NCBI GenBank assembly: GCA_963677915.2 | Contig: CAXXGE010000030.1 | Location: forward strand, 1-64,000 | Direction: 5' to 3' | Length of the DNA stretch: 64,000 bases | Source of the DNA: G963677915 sp963677915 | GTDB lineage: Bacteria > Bacillota > Clostridia > Lachnospirales > Vallitaleaceae | In this document: in pieces, positions 34,131 to 43,109 of the stretch | Layout of the letters: each line of letters opens with the position of its first letter | Numbering within the stretch: the first letter of the stretch is position 1 | Program-made: the position numbers and the translations under genes | The notes under the pieces: model-generated | What the model was told of the DNA's origin: nothing | What the model saw: only the letters and a program-made list of their open reading frames with translations | Database searches by the model: none

Positions 34131-34908
34131 TGAGAAAGCATTATTAATGGCTCTCGACTTGACAAAGACCTACGGCACCGTCATCAAGAACGAAGTGCTG
34201 CATAAGTTGAATTTCGAGATCAACCGACATGAGTTCACCTCTATCATCGGTTATTCGGGTTCCGGCAAATCGACGCTGCTGAATCTCCTTGGCACCCTCG
34301 ACAAGCCGACTTCCGGTGACATAAATTATAACGGACTGTCAACTGTCGGGATGAACCATAAAGAACTGGCCGAATTCAGAAACAGCAACCTGGGATTCAT
34401 CTTCCAGTTCCACCATTTGCTGCCCGAATTCACCGCCCTTGAAAACGTGCTGATTCCGACATGGATACGTTCAGGCAAGTCAAACCACAAGGAACTCTCC
34501 AAGGCTAAGGAACTCCTGGATCTTGTAGGCCTGAAGGATTTCATGAAAAACAAAGCCACAAACCTGTCCGGCGGTCAGCAGCAGCGGGTAGCCATTGCAC
34601 GTTCCCTGATCAACGAGCCCGGCATTTTACTGGGCGACGAGCCGACAGGCAACCTCGACAGCGAAAGCACCGACCAGATCTATGGGCTATTCAGAAAAAT
34701 CAACAAGGAGCTCGGTACGACGATGGTCATCGTCACCCACAACGACCATATCGCCGCAAAATCCGATAGGGTCATCGAACTGTCGGACGGTATCATAAGT
34801 CGCGATTATCTGAACAAAGACCTGACCGATGAGGCCGCTTTCAGTGCCGTTGCGCCTGTCTACTGCAAGGTATGCAACCAGTATAGGATACAAAGGAGCA
34901 ACCTATGA
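34123..34908 (+). CDS. ABC exporter ATP-binding protein (LolD/MacB type)
   Basis: This 261-residue ATPase has Walker A GYSGSGKST near residue 42, the signature LSGGQQQRVAIARS near 147 and LLGDEPTGNLDS. The C-terminal 40 residues extend beyond the usual LolD length and contain a CxxC pair (YCKVCNQY), perhaps a small metal-binding or redox tail. It overlaps the regulator gene by four bases. Confidence 0.94.
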   Translation: MADEKALLMALDLTKTYGTVIKNEVLHKLNFEINRHEFTSIIGYSGSGKSTLLNLLGTLDKPTSGDINYNGLSTVGMNHKELAEFRNSNLGFIFQFHHLLPEFTALENVLIPTWIRSGKSNHKELSKAKELLDLVGLKDFMKNKATNLSGGQQQRVAIARSLINEPGILLGDEPTGNLDSESTDQIYGLFRKINKELGTTMVIVTHNDHIAAKSDRVIELSDGIISRDYLNKDLTDEAAFSAVAPVYCKVCNQYRIQRSNL

Positions 34909-35786
34909 AAAGCTTCAATACAATACTTAAGGAAACAAGGAAAAGAGAAAAGCTGAGCCAAAAAGCGCTAGGAGAGGCCCTGGGACTCGGACAGACAACC
35001 ATCGCCAATTATGAATCGGGTCTACGTTTGCCCACCCATGAGAATCTCCTGGCTATTGCCGATTTCTTCCATATGTCAGTGGAGGACCTCCTTGGCCATC
35101 ACCGGACCCTTCCAACTGTCGAAGAGGATAAAAAAGCCGATTTCACGATTATCCAGCAGCAGTTCCAGTCCTTGGTCATGGAGGAAAAGGAGAAGGAAGC
35201 GATTCATCTCCTTGATGAAGCTGCAGGAGACAGCGGGCATCTGATCGATTTCTATGAGGAGGTCATTCGGAAGACACTCTACAATACCGGCGACCTTTGG
35301 CAGGACGGCACTATCGACGTTGCCAAAGAACACTACATTTCGAATGTAGCCATCAAAGCCATCACCCTGCTGTCGATCAAACGGAGACTTTCCTCACCCC
35401 CTGCAAAGCAGCGGCCGAAAGCCCTGTGCATGTCCTACTCCTCCGAAATGCATACCATCGGCCTGCGAATCGTGGAGGAATACCTCGACATGCTGGGGTA
35501 TGAAACCATGTTCATCGGGAGCACGGCTACCACACACAGCGTTCTGGACATGATTAAAACTTCAGGTATAAGCCTGATCGCCATATCCGTTACGATGAGC
35601 AGCCATTTGGACGGCTTTCGCAATTTTATCGAAATCATACGGAAACACACGATGGAAAATCCCGTTACAATCATTGCCGGCGGTCAGGGCATCGCCGCTT
35701 CAGGAAAAGATGCCTCCGCTCTCGGCGTGGACGGCCTGGCCCATGACTACACGTCACTGAAGGAGTTGGTCCGCAGACATGTATGA
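34905..35786 (+). CDS. XRE-family regulator with CarH-like B12-binding photoreceptor domain
   Basis: The protein has 293 residues. Residues 5-65 form an XRE helix-turn-helix (LSQKALGEALGLGQTTIANY). Residues 80-160 form the four-helix B12 cap with W132-x9-E142-H143, the Wx9EH motif that defines light-sensing CarH-type proteins. Residues 170-293 are a Rossmann B12-binding domain with E181-x-H183-x2-G186, where His183 would be the lower cobalt ligand. Known CarH has a MerR-type DNA-binding domain, so the XRE module is a different pairing. The gene overlaps the exporter ATPase before it and the photolyase after it. Light-dependent derepression by adenosylcobalamin photolysis is inferred. Confidence 0.88.
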   Translation: MKSFNTILKETRKREKLSQKALGEALGLGQTTIANYESGLRLPTHENLLAIADFFHMSVEDLLGHHRTLPTVEEDKKADFTIIQQQFQSLVMEEKEKEAIHLLDEAAGDSGHLIDFYEEVIRKTLYNTGDLWQDGTIDVAKEHYISNVAIKAITLLSIKRRLSSPPAKQRPKALCMSYSSEMHTIGLRIVEEYLDMLGYETMFIGSTATTHSVLDMIKTSGISLIAISVTMSSHLDGFRNFIEIIRKHTMENPVTIIAGGQGIAASGKDASALGVDGLAHDYTSLKELVRRHV

Positions 35787-37158
35787 AGGACGTATTCATG
35801 TACATTACCAAAGGGAATCCCAACGAATAGGCAGCTATGTTCTGTACTGGATGCAGCAGTCCCAGCGCGTGCCATACAATCACGCATTGGCGTGGAGCAT
35901 CGAGCAGGCCAATGACCTTGGCCTCCCGCTCGTCGTCTGTTTCGGCATCACCGACACCTATCCCGATGCCAACGAACGCCATTACAGCTTCATGGTCGAG
36001 GGCCTGAAGGAAACCGCAGTTGCCTTGTCTGAACGGGGCATACCTTTCAAAATTGTTAATGTTAAAGGCTCCCCGGACCAGGCCATCGATTCTTTTCTGG
36101 GTGATGTAGCCGTACTTGTCATGGACAAGGGCTATCTGCGTCATCAGCGTGATTGGCGAGCGGTTGCTGCAGGAAAAGCCTATAAACTTGGGGTTCCTGC
36201 CTGCTTCGAGGTCGAAACGGATCTCATCGTCCCCATCGAAAGGGCTTCACAAAAAGAAGAATATGCAGCCAGAACCATCAGGAAAAAGCTCTGGTCGCAG
36301 CTGGACAGATATGCCATCAAATTCAGCGTGCCTGAGCTTGTTAACAGGACTGTCGCCAGCCCCGATGATGCGATCCTAGTACTGGATGACGTCATGGCTC
36401 ATGGCGCATTTGACAGAAGCGTGAAGCCGAGCAATCGATTCAAAGGCGGCTATTCCGAAGCTCTTAATACGCTGGAATCCTTTCTGGTTTCCGGACTTTC
36501 CCGCTACAAGGACAGCAATTCACCCGCCTGCGACGGCACTTCCAAGATGAGCCTCTACCTGCATTTCGGACAGATTTCGCCCCTGGAGATCTATCTGCGC
36601 GTCCGCGATTACGTGGAAAACCATCCGGGCACAGACAGCACCAGTGTCGCCGCCTTTCTCGAACAACTCATGGTGCGACGGGAACTTGCATTCAATTTTA
36701 TCTATTACAGAGAGGGATATGATGCTTTCGGGCACATGACTTACCCATGGGCCTATCAGACGATGCGCATACATGACATGGATGAGCGCCCCTATCTCTA
36801 CGATCTTAAGACTCTGGAAGAATGCGACACACACGATCCATACTGGAATGCGGCCATGAAGGAAATGGTGAAGACGGGATATATGCACAACTACATGCGG
36901 ATGTACTGGTGCAAGAAAATCATCGAATGGTCGGAAACGTTTGAAGCCGCCTATGAACGTGCTGTTTATCTGAACAACAAGTATTTCATAGACGGCCGTG
37001 ATGCAAACAGTTATGTAGGCATTGCCTGGTGCTTCGGCCTCCACGATCATGGATGGAAGGAGAGGCCTGTTTTCGGCAAGCTAAGGTATATGAATGCCAA
37101 TGGACTGAAACGGAAATTCGATATGGAAGCGTATATTAAAAGGTGCGAGCTTTTTTAG
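35779..37158 (+). CDS. Class II CPD photolyase
   Basis: This is a 459-residue flavoprotein that repairs cyclobutane pyrimidine dimers using blue or near-UV light. The N-terminal half has the photolyase alpha/beta domain with YVLYWMQQSQRVPYNHAL, typical of class II. The C-terminal FAD domain contains LYLHFGQISPLEIYLRV, EQLMVRRELAFNF and GRDANSYVGIAWCFGLHD. The 5' end overlaps the B12-regulator gene by 8 bases, so both are made from one transcript. That pairing supports a light-response role for the operon. Confidence 0.95.
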   Translation: MYEGRIHVHYQRESQRIGSYVLYWMQQSQRVPYNHALAWSIEQANDLGLPLVVCFGITDTYPDANERHYSFMVEGLKETAVALSERGIPFKIVNVKGSPDQAIDSFLGDVAVLVMDKGYLRHQRDWRAVAAGKAYKLGVPACFEVETDLIVPIERASQKEEYAARTIRKKLWSQLDRYAIKFSVPELVNRTVASPDDAILVLDDVMAHGAFDRSVKPSNRFKGGYSEALNTLESFLVSGLSRYKDSNSPACDGTSKMSLYLHFGQISPLEIYLRVRDYVENHPGTDSTSVAAFLEQLMVRRELAFNFIYYREGYDAFGHMTYPWAYQTMRIHDMDERPYLYDLKTLEECDTHDPYWNAAMKEMVKTGYMHNYMRMYWCKKIIEWSETFEAAYERAVYLNNKYFIDGRDANSYVGIAWCFGLHDHGWKERPVFGKLRYMNANGLKRKFDMEAYIKRCELF

Positions 37159-37170
37159 ATTAGTCCCATC

Positions 37171-37335
37171 GTTGTCTCAACGTGAGATAGTTAGGCTATT
37201 TCTTGCCTGTTGGCTTATTACGTTGAAACCCTGTATATATGCAGAGTTTCGCGGATTCTTATTATAATGCTTGTGTTCGCTTGATTAGGCTATTTTGATT
37301 TTTCTATTTTTTCGAATTGTATTTTGTAGCTTTCC
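37171..37335 (-). repeat. Repeat copy R1: recombinase tail and its 3' sequence
   Basis: On the minus strand the segment begins with a degraded coding end reading TKYNSKK then TAG (37304-37306). About 130 bases follow, ending in the small hairpin TCTCAACGTGAGA. It closely matches R2 (40970-41120) along its whole length; the word TTAGGCTATTT occurs twice in R1 and in R2. The coding end matches the tail of the serine recombinase at 45183, so R1 looks like the leftover 3' end of a recombinase element. The gap between the photolyase and the next gene holds nothing else I recognise. Confidence 0.75.
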
Positions 37336-37390
37336 ATCGGATGTCTAATAATGTTAAGTCATCCCATAAAATTACCGTCACATATTCCTG

Positions 37391-38272
37391 TTATCCAACA
37401 CTGGCAATATTATTTCGTAATGCTTGTTTTTGATTCTCAGCATATTCTTTTTCAATTGCATTAATTGCAACCAGTTCATCTAGTGATAAGTCATATAAGT
37501 TCAACAAGCTTGGCCCAATATCCATATCATTCAAAACCCCTCTATAAATATGATATTCTCCACTTTCAAGATAGTCTCCGCACGTATTACCTATAGCTGA
37601 ATACACCCACACTCTTGGATCTGTGCCCTTGGAAATAATTCTAGATATCTCTTGTTTGTTTGAACCAAGCACACCTTCAAGTATACCTTTAACAAATTCC
37701 ATCCCTTCACCACTGTGCTTTTTTGCTGCTTCGTTAAGAATATCAATTAATGCATCATATCCTTCTGTTCTCTTCGTAGCACTTGAATGATCCTCCACTG
37801 CACCATACTCTTCCATATGTATTTTTTCACTTCCAAAGATAATGCCTTCAATTACGAACAAAACTATTGGCATAAATATATTTGAGATATACAATGCTAT
37901 AGCTATTCCAGCGGATATCAATAGTTTAAAGAGCAAGCTATCACTTTTAGATAACGCAAAAACAAATGGTGGAATTAGTACATAAGACGCGTTTGCTAAG
38001 TGTAAATATATACGTTTCAAACCCATTGTTTTAACCTTTTTCAAAGGTGCAGTTACCCAAAGAAGCACTGGTCCGATAACCCTTGTTCCTGATTGGTAAT
38101 CCGTTACAATCTTAGGTATCGGCGCCCTACTCGTAGTATCATATGTCCTAAGAAATTCAACCCCGGCTGTTAAGTAGCCAATAGCTATCGCTACAACAAT
38201 AGCTAGCGCAACATCATAAACAGCTAAAAAGTACAATAAAGCAATTTTGATCAATGATAATATTAATGACAT
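37391..38272 (-). CDS. Membrane protein of unknown function
   Basis: I do not recognise this 293-residue protein. It starts behind GGGGAGGT. Hydrophobic segments lie near residues 4-38, 66-76, 95-107 and 112-145. The C-terminal half is soluble and ends in an acidic helical stretch (LSLDELVAINAIEKEYAEN). It is AT-rich and sits at the photolyase end of the accessory island, downstream of the orphan recombinase-domain gene on the same strand. Confidence 0.65.
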   Translation of the reverse strand: MSLILSLIKIALLYFLAVYDVALAIVVAIAIGYLTAGVEFLRTYDTTSRAPIPKIVTDYQSGTRVIGPVLLWVTAPLKKVKTMGLKRIYLHLANASYVLIPPFVFALSKSDSLLFKLLISAGIAIALYISNIFMPIVLFVIEGIIFGSEKIHMEEYGAVEDHSSATKRTEGYDALIDILNEAAKKHSGEGMEFVKGILEGVLGSNKQEISRIISKGTDPRVWVYSAIGNTCGDYLESGEYHIYRGVLNDMDIGPSLLNLYDLSLDELVAINAIEKEYAENQKQALRNNIASVG

Positions 38273-38430
38273 TCAACCATACCTCCCCTTATCCTATTAA
38301 TAATTTGTTGTACTACTCCCCTGGTTTCCTCATACTGCTATTATAGACATTATCACTTATTACAGCAACAATAAATGGAGTTTATATATTCTTTGAAACA
38401 ACTACCTCAAGAATCTCAATGGACATCGCT

Positions 38431-38940
38431 CTAACCCATCAGTTCAATAAACCTATTCAACCGTTCCATTTGTGGCAAATCATCCTCTGTCAAATCCAAT
38501 ACCTGCGCTGCAGCAAATATTCTCTTCGCAACAATAGGCCGACCAACTTCTATTGGAATAACCGAACCATCATCAGATATGAATTGATATCCCGCATAAC
38601 GCTCATCGGCCAGTATTTCTTGAATGAGATCAGTGCTCCATTCTCCAAAGCCTTTCGGCAGGGGATTTTGAAAGAGTATAAGGTTTTGAATAATACCGCT
38701 TATCGGTATGCCAAACAGGTGCATCTCGAATATATCTTTTACTGTCTCAGCCTCGAGTTCATTGATGCTGCTTCGTACGTTTTTATCCATTGTAAAACCG
38801 TAATGCTCTGCCATCACTGGTGGTTCAATGTACCTTCTTCCAATAGACATCGTTCCTACATCAAGACCATTTTTCCATTCCTTGAGAATTGAATCCTTTG
38901 ACGAATACACATTGCTATACACCATGATTTTTTTACTCAT
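38431..38940 (-). CDS. Orphan protein resembling the middle domain of a serine recombinase
   Basis: The protein has 169 residues, starting at 38940 (MSKKIMVYSNVY) with a strong AGGAGGCG site. Residues 60-130 (ETVKDIFEMHLFGIPISGII then EILADERYAGYQF) match the Recombinase domain that follows the catalytic domain in large serine recombinases. The catalytic N-terminus with the active Ser is absent. The good ribosome site and clean frame suggest it is still translated. It may be a decayed recombinase or a captured DNA-binding fragment. Confidence 0.6.
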   Translation of the reverse strand: MSKKIMVYSNVYSSKDSILKEWKNGLDVGTMSIGRRYIEPPVMAEHYGFTMDKNVRSSINELEAETVKDIFEMHLFGIPISGIIQNLILFQNPLPKGFGEWSTDLIQEILADERYAGYQFISDDGSVIPIEVGRPIVAKRIFAAAQVLDLTEDDLPQMERLNRFIELMG

Positions 38941-39053
38941 AACAATCGCCTCCTGCGTTTTGGTATGTCTATTAACGCTCTGAAAGCAACTATTATCAAG
39001 CTTTATCCTTCCAAATATACAAGCAAAGATAATCAATATGTTGGTATTGTTTC

Positions 39054-40583
39054 TCAGTCATAGTACCTATAAAAGTAAGTGAAGTGGTCAACAATTCCTT
39101 CCTCAAAATAAATTTGAATATATGGCAATCCCTCAGCTGGTACAATAGTTATAATTCCATGTCCATTTTCATCTATATGAGCTGTTGCATGTTCCTCAGG
39201 ACCAATATCAGGATTTGATACTTTACCATAGACAAGGTTTTCACTATCGGTAATCCAGTCTTTTTCATTCGGCAATGAACATAACACCTCTTTAAATGAG
39301 TCTCCTATTTTTATGTCTCTTGGAGCAACCGCCTCACAGTTGGCAAAAATCGTCATTGTAAATGGCGTCGAATCGCCATCCCAAAAATTGTAAGAAACAA
39401 AATCATTCGAATATTCCATTCCTTCTGGTGAAATACTCGCCTCAAATCCTTCATTCAGTGCTTCTTTCACTGTCATTTCAGGCCTATATAGCTTGTAGTC
39501 GGTCAGTTCTTGTCTGGTGACTCTGGAAAGATTCTCATCTTTATTTTCACATGTATACGCAAGTTCAGCAAGCACCTTATCAAAAAGCTTCTTCAAATCG
39601 CTATCAAATGTCTCAGTGCCTGGATAACAATCATTTTCCATTATCGATATCAAGAAATCCAATTCATTACCGGTCTTCTTATATACGAGATAATGAGCGT
39701 TGGGATAAGTTGGAACTATCCAGCCATCTTCGGTAATAGACATAGGACCAGCCATAATCACATTTTCAGGTGATTCGGATAGGAACTCATAGTTCACTAG
39801 CCAAAGCTCTAGCGCCATTCCTTCAAAATCCTTGTAGGAGTATGCATGGTTCAATGAACTTATACGCCATTCAGTATAATTATAGTCTGGATACATACTT
39901 TGACCCATACTGAACCAATTTGATACGAGAACTTCTGCATCTTGTCTAATAATATTTAAAGTATCAAGCTCATTATCGTAATTGTCGTTCTTAGCATTAT
40001 TGCCTTCACCAATTATATTGTTACTACCTTTGTCAACATCCTCTGAAGAGATATCATTTGAACCTTCTTCAACATCCCACTCGACATCATATCTTCTATC
40101 ATTCGAAGTCTTCAATTGTGTCCACTGAACTTGGGCACCGTCGGAACTAAAATTAACATTATAAGTCTCTTCATTCGCTTTGAGAGAGAAATCCATAATG
40201 TCGCTGTATTGATTCTTAATACTGACAACAATGGCAACGGAACCATCTTCTCCCAAACCTCCAATGATATCCCTATATATTGATTCTTTGTCTTGAGTTT
40301 CAGAATAAACGAAAATATAGTTGCCCTTATCATCCTTTTTAAACTCACCAACAGAAGGATTATCATCACTTAAAAATGCAACTATACGGTCATCATCAAA
40401 ATCCTTGATACCAAGCAGTTCAAGTGTTGTTCCTTGATACAAATCATTGGCATTCAATACCTCGATAATAGAATCTGGATCATTGCCATATAACGGCTTT
40501 TCTCTTAGATATGTAAATAATCCAACAGCCGCTAAGATAATCACCGCTGCAAGAACAATGTATTTACGTAAGTTCTTCATCAT
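39054..40583 (-). CDS. Membrane-anchored extracytoplasmic protein of unknown function
   Basis: This 509-residue protein is not recognised. An N-terminal helix (residues 8-25) anchors a large hydrophilic, acidic domain. A low-complexity Asn/Asp/Gly/Ser linker lies near residues 175-200. The rest is rich in aromatic and acidic residues with a few repeat-like strands. The RBS is AAGGGGCG. It belongs to the AT-rich island and lies between the orphan recombinase-domain gene and repeat R2. Confidence 0.62.
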   Translation of the reverse strand: MMKNLRKYIVLAAVIILAAVGLFTYLREKPLYGNDPDSIIEVLNANDLYQGTTLELLGIKDFDDDRIVAFLSDDNPSVGEFKKDDKGNYIFVYSETQDKESIYRDIIGGLGEDGSVAIVVSIKNQYSDIMDFSLKANEETYNVNFSSDGAQVQWTQLKTSNDRRYDVEWDVEEGSNDISSEDVDKGSNNIIGEGNNAKNDNYDNELDTLNIIRQDAEVLVSNWFSMGQSMYPDYNYTEWRISSLNHAYSYKDFEGMALELWLVNYEFLSESPENVIMAGPMSITEDGWIVPTYPNAHYLVYKKTGNELDFLISIMENDCYPGTETFDSDLKKLFDKVLAELAYTCENKDENLSRVTRQELTDYKLYRPEMTVKEALNEGFEASISPEGMEYSNDFVSYNFWDGDSTPFTMTIFANCEAVAPRDIKIGDSFKEVLCSLPNEKDWITDSENLVYGKVSNPDIGPEEHATAHIDENGHGIITIVPAEGLPYIQIYFEEGIVDHFTYFYRYYD

Positions 40584-41102
40584 ATCGCCCCTTCTAGGTC
40601 ATCTCGTTCTTATATAGCAATATAAATCCTGCAAAAACATAAAAGCCTTGCATATTTTGCAAGGCTGATAAACGCAACTATCGCGTGACATATATAAGTT
40701 GTCCCCTATTCATCAACCCCTTAATGAATAGTTAAATTATACCGTTAATGGGAAATAATAACAATAATTCTCCTAGATTTGCAATCTTCATACCATTCCG
40801 CGAATCTAAAATACCCCCCTGTCAAATCCCTGCATTTTGCGTAAAAGTGTCCCCCCTTAGCAAAAAGGCCTTTACTTTTACGCGTAAAGGCCCATTTTCC
40901 ATCTCTATTATTCTTACCAAAAACCTGCAAAGCCCCTGATTCTAAGCTATTCCCGGACTAGCTTAACCACTGTCTCGACGGTGAGATAGTTAGGCTATTT
41001 CCTGTCTGTTGAACCATTACGCGAAAACACTGTATTTAGGCAGACTTTCGCGCATTTTTATTATTATGCAAATCAGCACTTGATTAGGCTATTTTGATTT
41101 TT
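40584..41102. other. Non-coding stretch with hairpins and repeat R2
   Basis: No convincing gene is present. Two clear hairpins are seen: 40644-40666 (AGCCTTGCA/TGCAAGGCT) and 40867-40892 (GGCCTTTAC/GTAAAGGCC). On the minus strand the first is followed by TTTATG, so it may end transcription entering from the cupin side. The right end (40970 onward) is repeat R2. Confidence 0.6.
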
Positions 41103-41120
41103 CTACTTTTTCGAACTATT
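40970..41120 (-). repeat. Repeat copy R2: recombinase tail and its 3' sequence
   Basis: This copy of R1 keeps the TAG (41103-41105), then AAAAATCAAAATAG and the same 3' sequence ending at the hairpin CTCGACGGTGAG. Here the TAG is the stop codon of the cupin gene, whose last residues NSSKK correspond to the recombinase tail. A third, shorter copy (tail only) lies at 45168-45215. Confidence 0.75.
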
Positions 41121-41441
41121 ATCTTTATAATTCTGTGGTGCCGGTGCTTTAACAACAATAAGTTCAAGAACTGCATCATTGTTGTTTCCAACATTCATCT
41201 TTGTATTGTAAGGAATTTCGAGCAACGTCCCTTTTGGATAGTTATGAGCTTCTTGTTCATCAAGTCTGATTGTCAGCATTCCCCTAACGACATTCATATA
41301 TACGTTGGAATTAGAATAGTGTTCCGGCAAACCTTCATCTTTACCGAACACCATATGAATGTAATTGACATTGTCATCCATGATCAGCTTTTCCACCGCT
41401 TTGTCGTCAGTTGTACTGTACTTATATACTTTTTCTATCAT
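41103..41441 (-). CDS. Small cupin protein with a recombinase-derived C-terminus
   Basis: This 112-residue single-domain cupin starts at 41441 (MIEKVYKYST) behind GTGGAGGA. EHYSNSNVYMNVVRG and YPKGTLLEIPYNTK outline the two cupin motifs, with His and possibly Glu as metal ligands. The final residues DNSSKK and the stop coincide with repeat R2, the tail of a serine recombinase, so the C-terminus looks like a fusion at the repeat. It follows the metal-sensing cassette on the same strand. Function unknown. Confidence 0.78.
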   Translation of the reverse strand: MIEKVYKYSTTDDKAVEKLIMDDNVNYIHMVFGKDEGLPEHYSNSNVYMNVVRGMLTIRLDEQEAHNYPKGTLLEIPYNTKMNVGNNNDAVLELIVVKAPAPQNYKDNSSKK

Positions 41442-41586
41442 TTGTTTTTCCTCCACTTATATATTGTAACTACATTATAAGTCATTGGATAAAACAAAAC
41501 AGTTACCTATGTTACCACGTTCCAATTTGGTTTTTTATAGAAAGTGCATTGCCAATCAGTCTACAGGAAGGAATGCATTTATATTG

Positions 41587-41727
41587 TCAATTAGAATGTG
41601 GCTGTTTTGATTGGATAACGTCTTTAAGTTCACAGCAATTGAGACCGCCTTCGCCATATGTTTCCTTGTTTTGCTCTGCTATCTTATCCAAGAATTTTTT
41701 CCATCTGCTCTTGCTTTTCGTTTTCAT
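41587..41727 (-). CDS. Small LDCC-type putative metal-binding protein
   Basis: This is a 46-residue protein with the RBS AAGGAGTG. It starts MKTKSKSRWKKFLDKIAEQN and carries a Cys-Cys pair in GGLNCCELKDV, the pattern of the small LDCC-motif proteins of Firmicutes. It begins 5 bases after the histidine kinase stop, so it is the last gene of the metal-sensing cassette. A role as a cytoplasmic metal carrier or sensor is a guess. Confidence 0.7.
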   Translation of the reverse strand: MKTKSKSRWKKFLDKIAEQNKETYGEGGLNCCELKDVIQSKQPHSN

Positions 41728-41732
41728 TAAAA

Positions 41733-43109
41733 TCACTCCTTAATCAAGTTGACAGGAATATCAATTGTAAAAGTACTGCCAACATTCAACTTTGATTCCA
41801 AATCAATATTTCCTTGAATCCGCTCAATATTCTCTTTTACGATGTAAAGCCCAATACCTTCGCCTTTGCTGTTTGCAACTTTGGGGCTTCTGTAATACGC
41901 ATCAAATACTTTGCTTGTCTCACTATCTGAGATTCCTAATCCGGTGTCTTGGACTTTGATGATGAGCCTGTCATCGACGACGATATAGCTTACTCTGACA
42001 GCACCATCTTCATTCGTGTATTTATACGCATTCATTAACAGGTTGTATATTGATTGGCTCAGTTTGTTTTTATCCGTTCTAACCTGTACGCTTTGGTTTG
42101 AAACAACCTCAAGTATAATACGTTTTTTCTTGAACTGTGCCGAAAGTCCCTGTTGTATCTGTTTTAGCAAACTGCCAATTTCAAAATTTTCTATCCTTAA
42201 TTCATCCGTATCCTTTTCTGCATCGATCATCGAGCTCATGTTCGAAATGATGAATGTAATGTCCTCAATCTGACTTCTGCAAACTTCAAGTTCCTTTTCG
42301 TCAGCATCGATGATGCCATCTTCCATCGCCTCTATATGAGATTTCAAGATTGTCAGCGGTGTCCTCGTTTGATGTAGCAACTGATCGATCAATGCTTTTC
42401 TTGTCTTCTGTTTGAGCTTCAATCTGACATCCAGTTCCACAAGGCTGTCACGGATGGAGTTTACTTCCTTAATTCTTGTCGGCTTCACATTGTTCTCATT
42501 TCCCAACTGGATATCAGAAGCAAGCCGTTCAGTATCCTTGAGCGATCTGCTCATCCTTTGACTGGTGATGATACCGACAACAAAAGCAATGATTATTGCT
42601 ATCCCCACAGAATAGAGGCTGTTGGTAAACAACGCTTGCTGGAAACGCCTTGCAACATAGGAATCTTCTGCAATACTGTGAAGCGTAATATTGACTACGG
42701 CAATAATCCTGCCATCAACTTCAATATCGATTCTGTGGACCTCCTCGGACGAGACATCTGAAAATCTTCCCATCATGCCACCCATCATGTTATCCATCAT
42801 GTCATTCATGCTGTAATCACTGTTGACATCTACAAGCAGATTTCCACTAGGCTCATAAACTTTTATGCCTATTATCGGATCATATAGATGGGATTCGAGT
42901 TCAATAGCCATTTGACTGTAGGATATATCTTCGGCTTGCATTGCAGACGACACATAGTCTGTAATTTGATTTACATGCAGGTTGTAGCTTTCCTTCAGGT
43001 AATCAGAAAAATACCTGTCCGTAAGGAATGTAAGGACAATTGCGTTTACTGCAATCGCAACAACCGATACCAGAACCAGTATGACAAGCCATAGTCTTCT
43101 CAGTGTCAT
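41733..43109 (-). CDS. Sensor histidine kinase with Met-rich extracytoplasmic domain
   Basis: The kinase has 458 residues. Membrane helices lie near residues 8-30 and 165-190 and flank a sensor domain. At residues 101-114 the sensor has seven Met (MNDMMDNMMGGMMG), a cluster typical of copper or silver binding. A HAMP region, the His motif LLHQTRTPLTILKSHIEAM, and ATPase motifs VQDTGLGI and GEGIGLYIV follow. The start overlaps the response regulator stop (ATGA). It probably senses Cu(I) or Ag(I) outside the membrane. Confidence 0.9.
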   Translation of the reverse strand: MTLRRLWLVILVLVSVVAIAVNAIVLTFLTDRYFSDYLKESYNLHVNQITDYVSSAMQAEDISYSQMAIELESHLYDPIIGIKVYEPSGNLLVDVNSDYSMNDMMDNMMGGMMGRFSDVSSEEVHRIDIEVDGRIIAVVNITLHSIAEDSYVARRFQQALFTNSLYSVGIAIIIAFVVGIITSQRMSRSLKDTERLASDIQLGNENNVKPTRIKEVNSIRDSLVELDVRLKLKQKTRKALIDQLLHQTRTPLTILKSHIEAMEDGIIDADEKELEVCRSQIEDITFIISNMSSMIDAEKDTDELRIENFEIGSLLKQIQQGLSAQFKKKRIILEVVSNQSVQVRTDKNKLSQSIYNLLMNAYKYTNEDGAVRVSYIVVDDRLIIKVQDTGLGISDSETSKVFDAYYRSPKVANSKGEGIGLYIVKENIERIQGNIDLESKLNVGSTFTIDIPVNLIKE

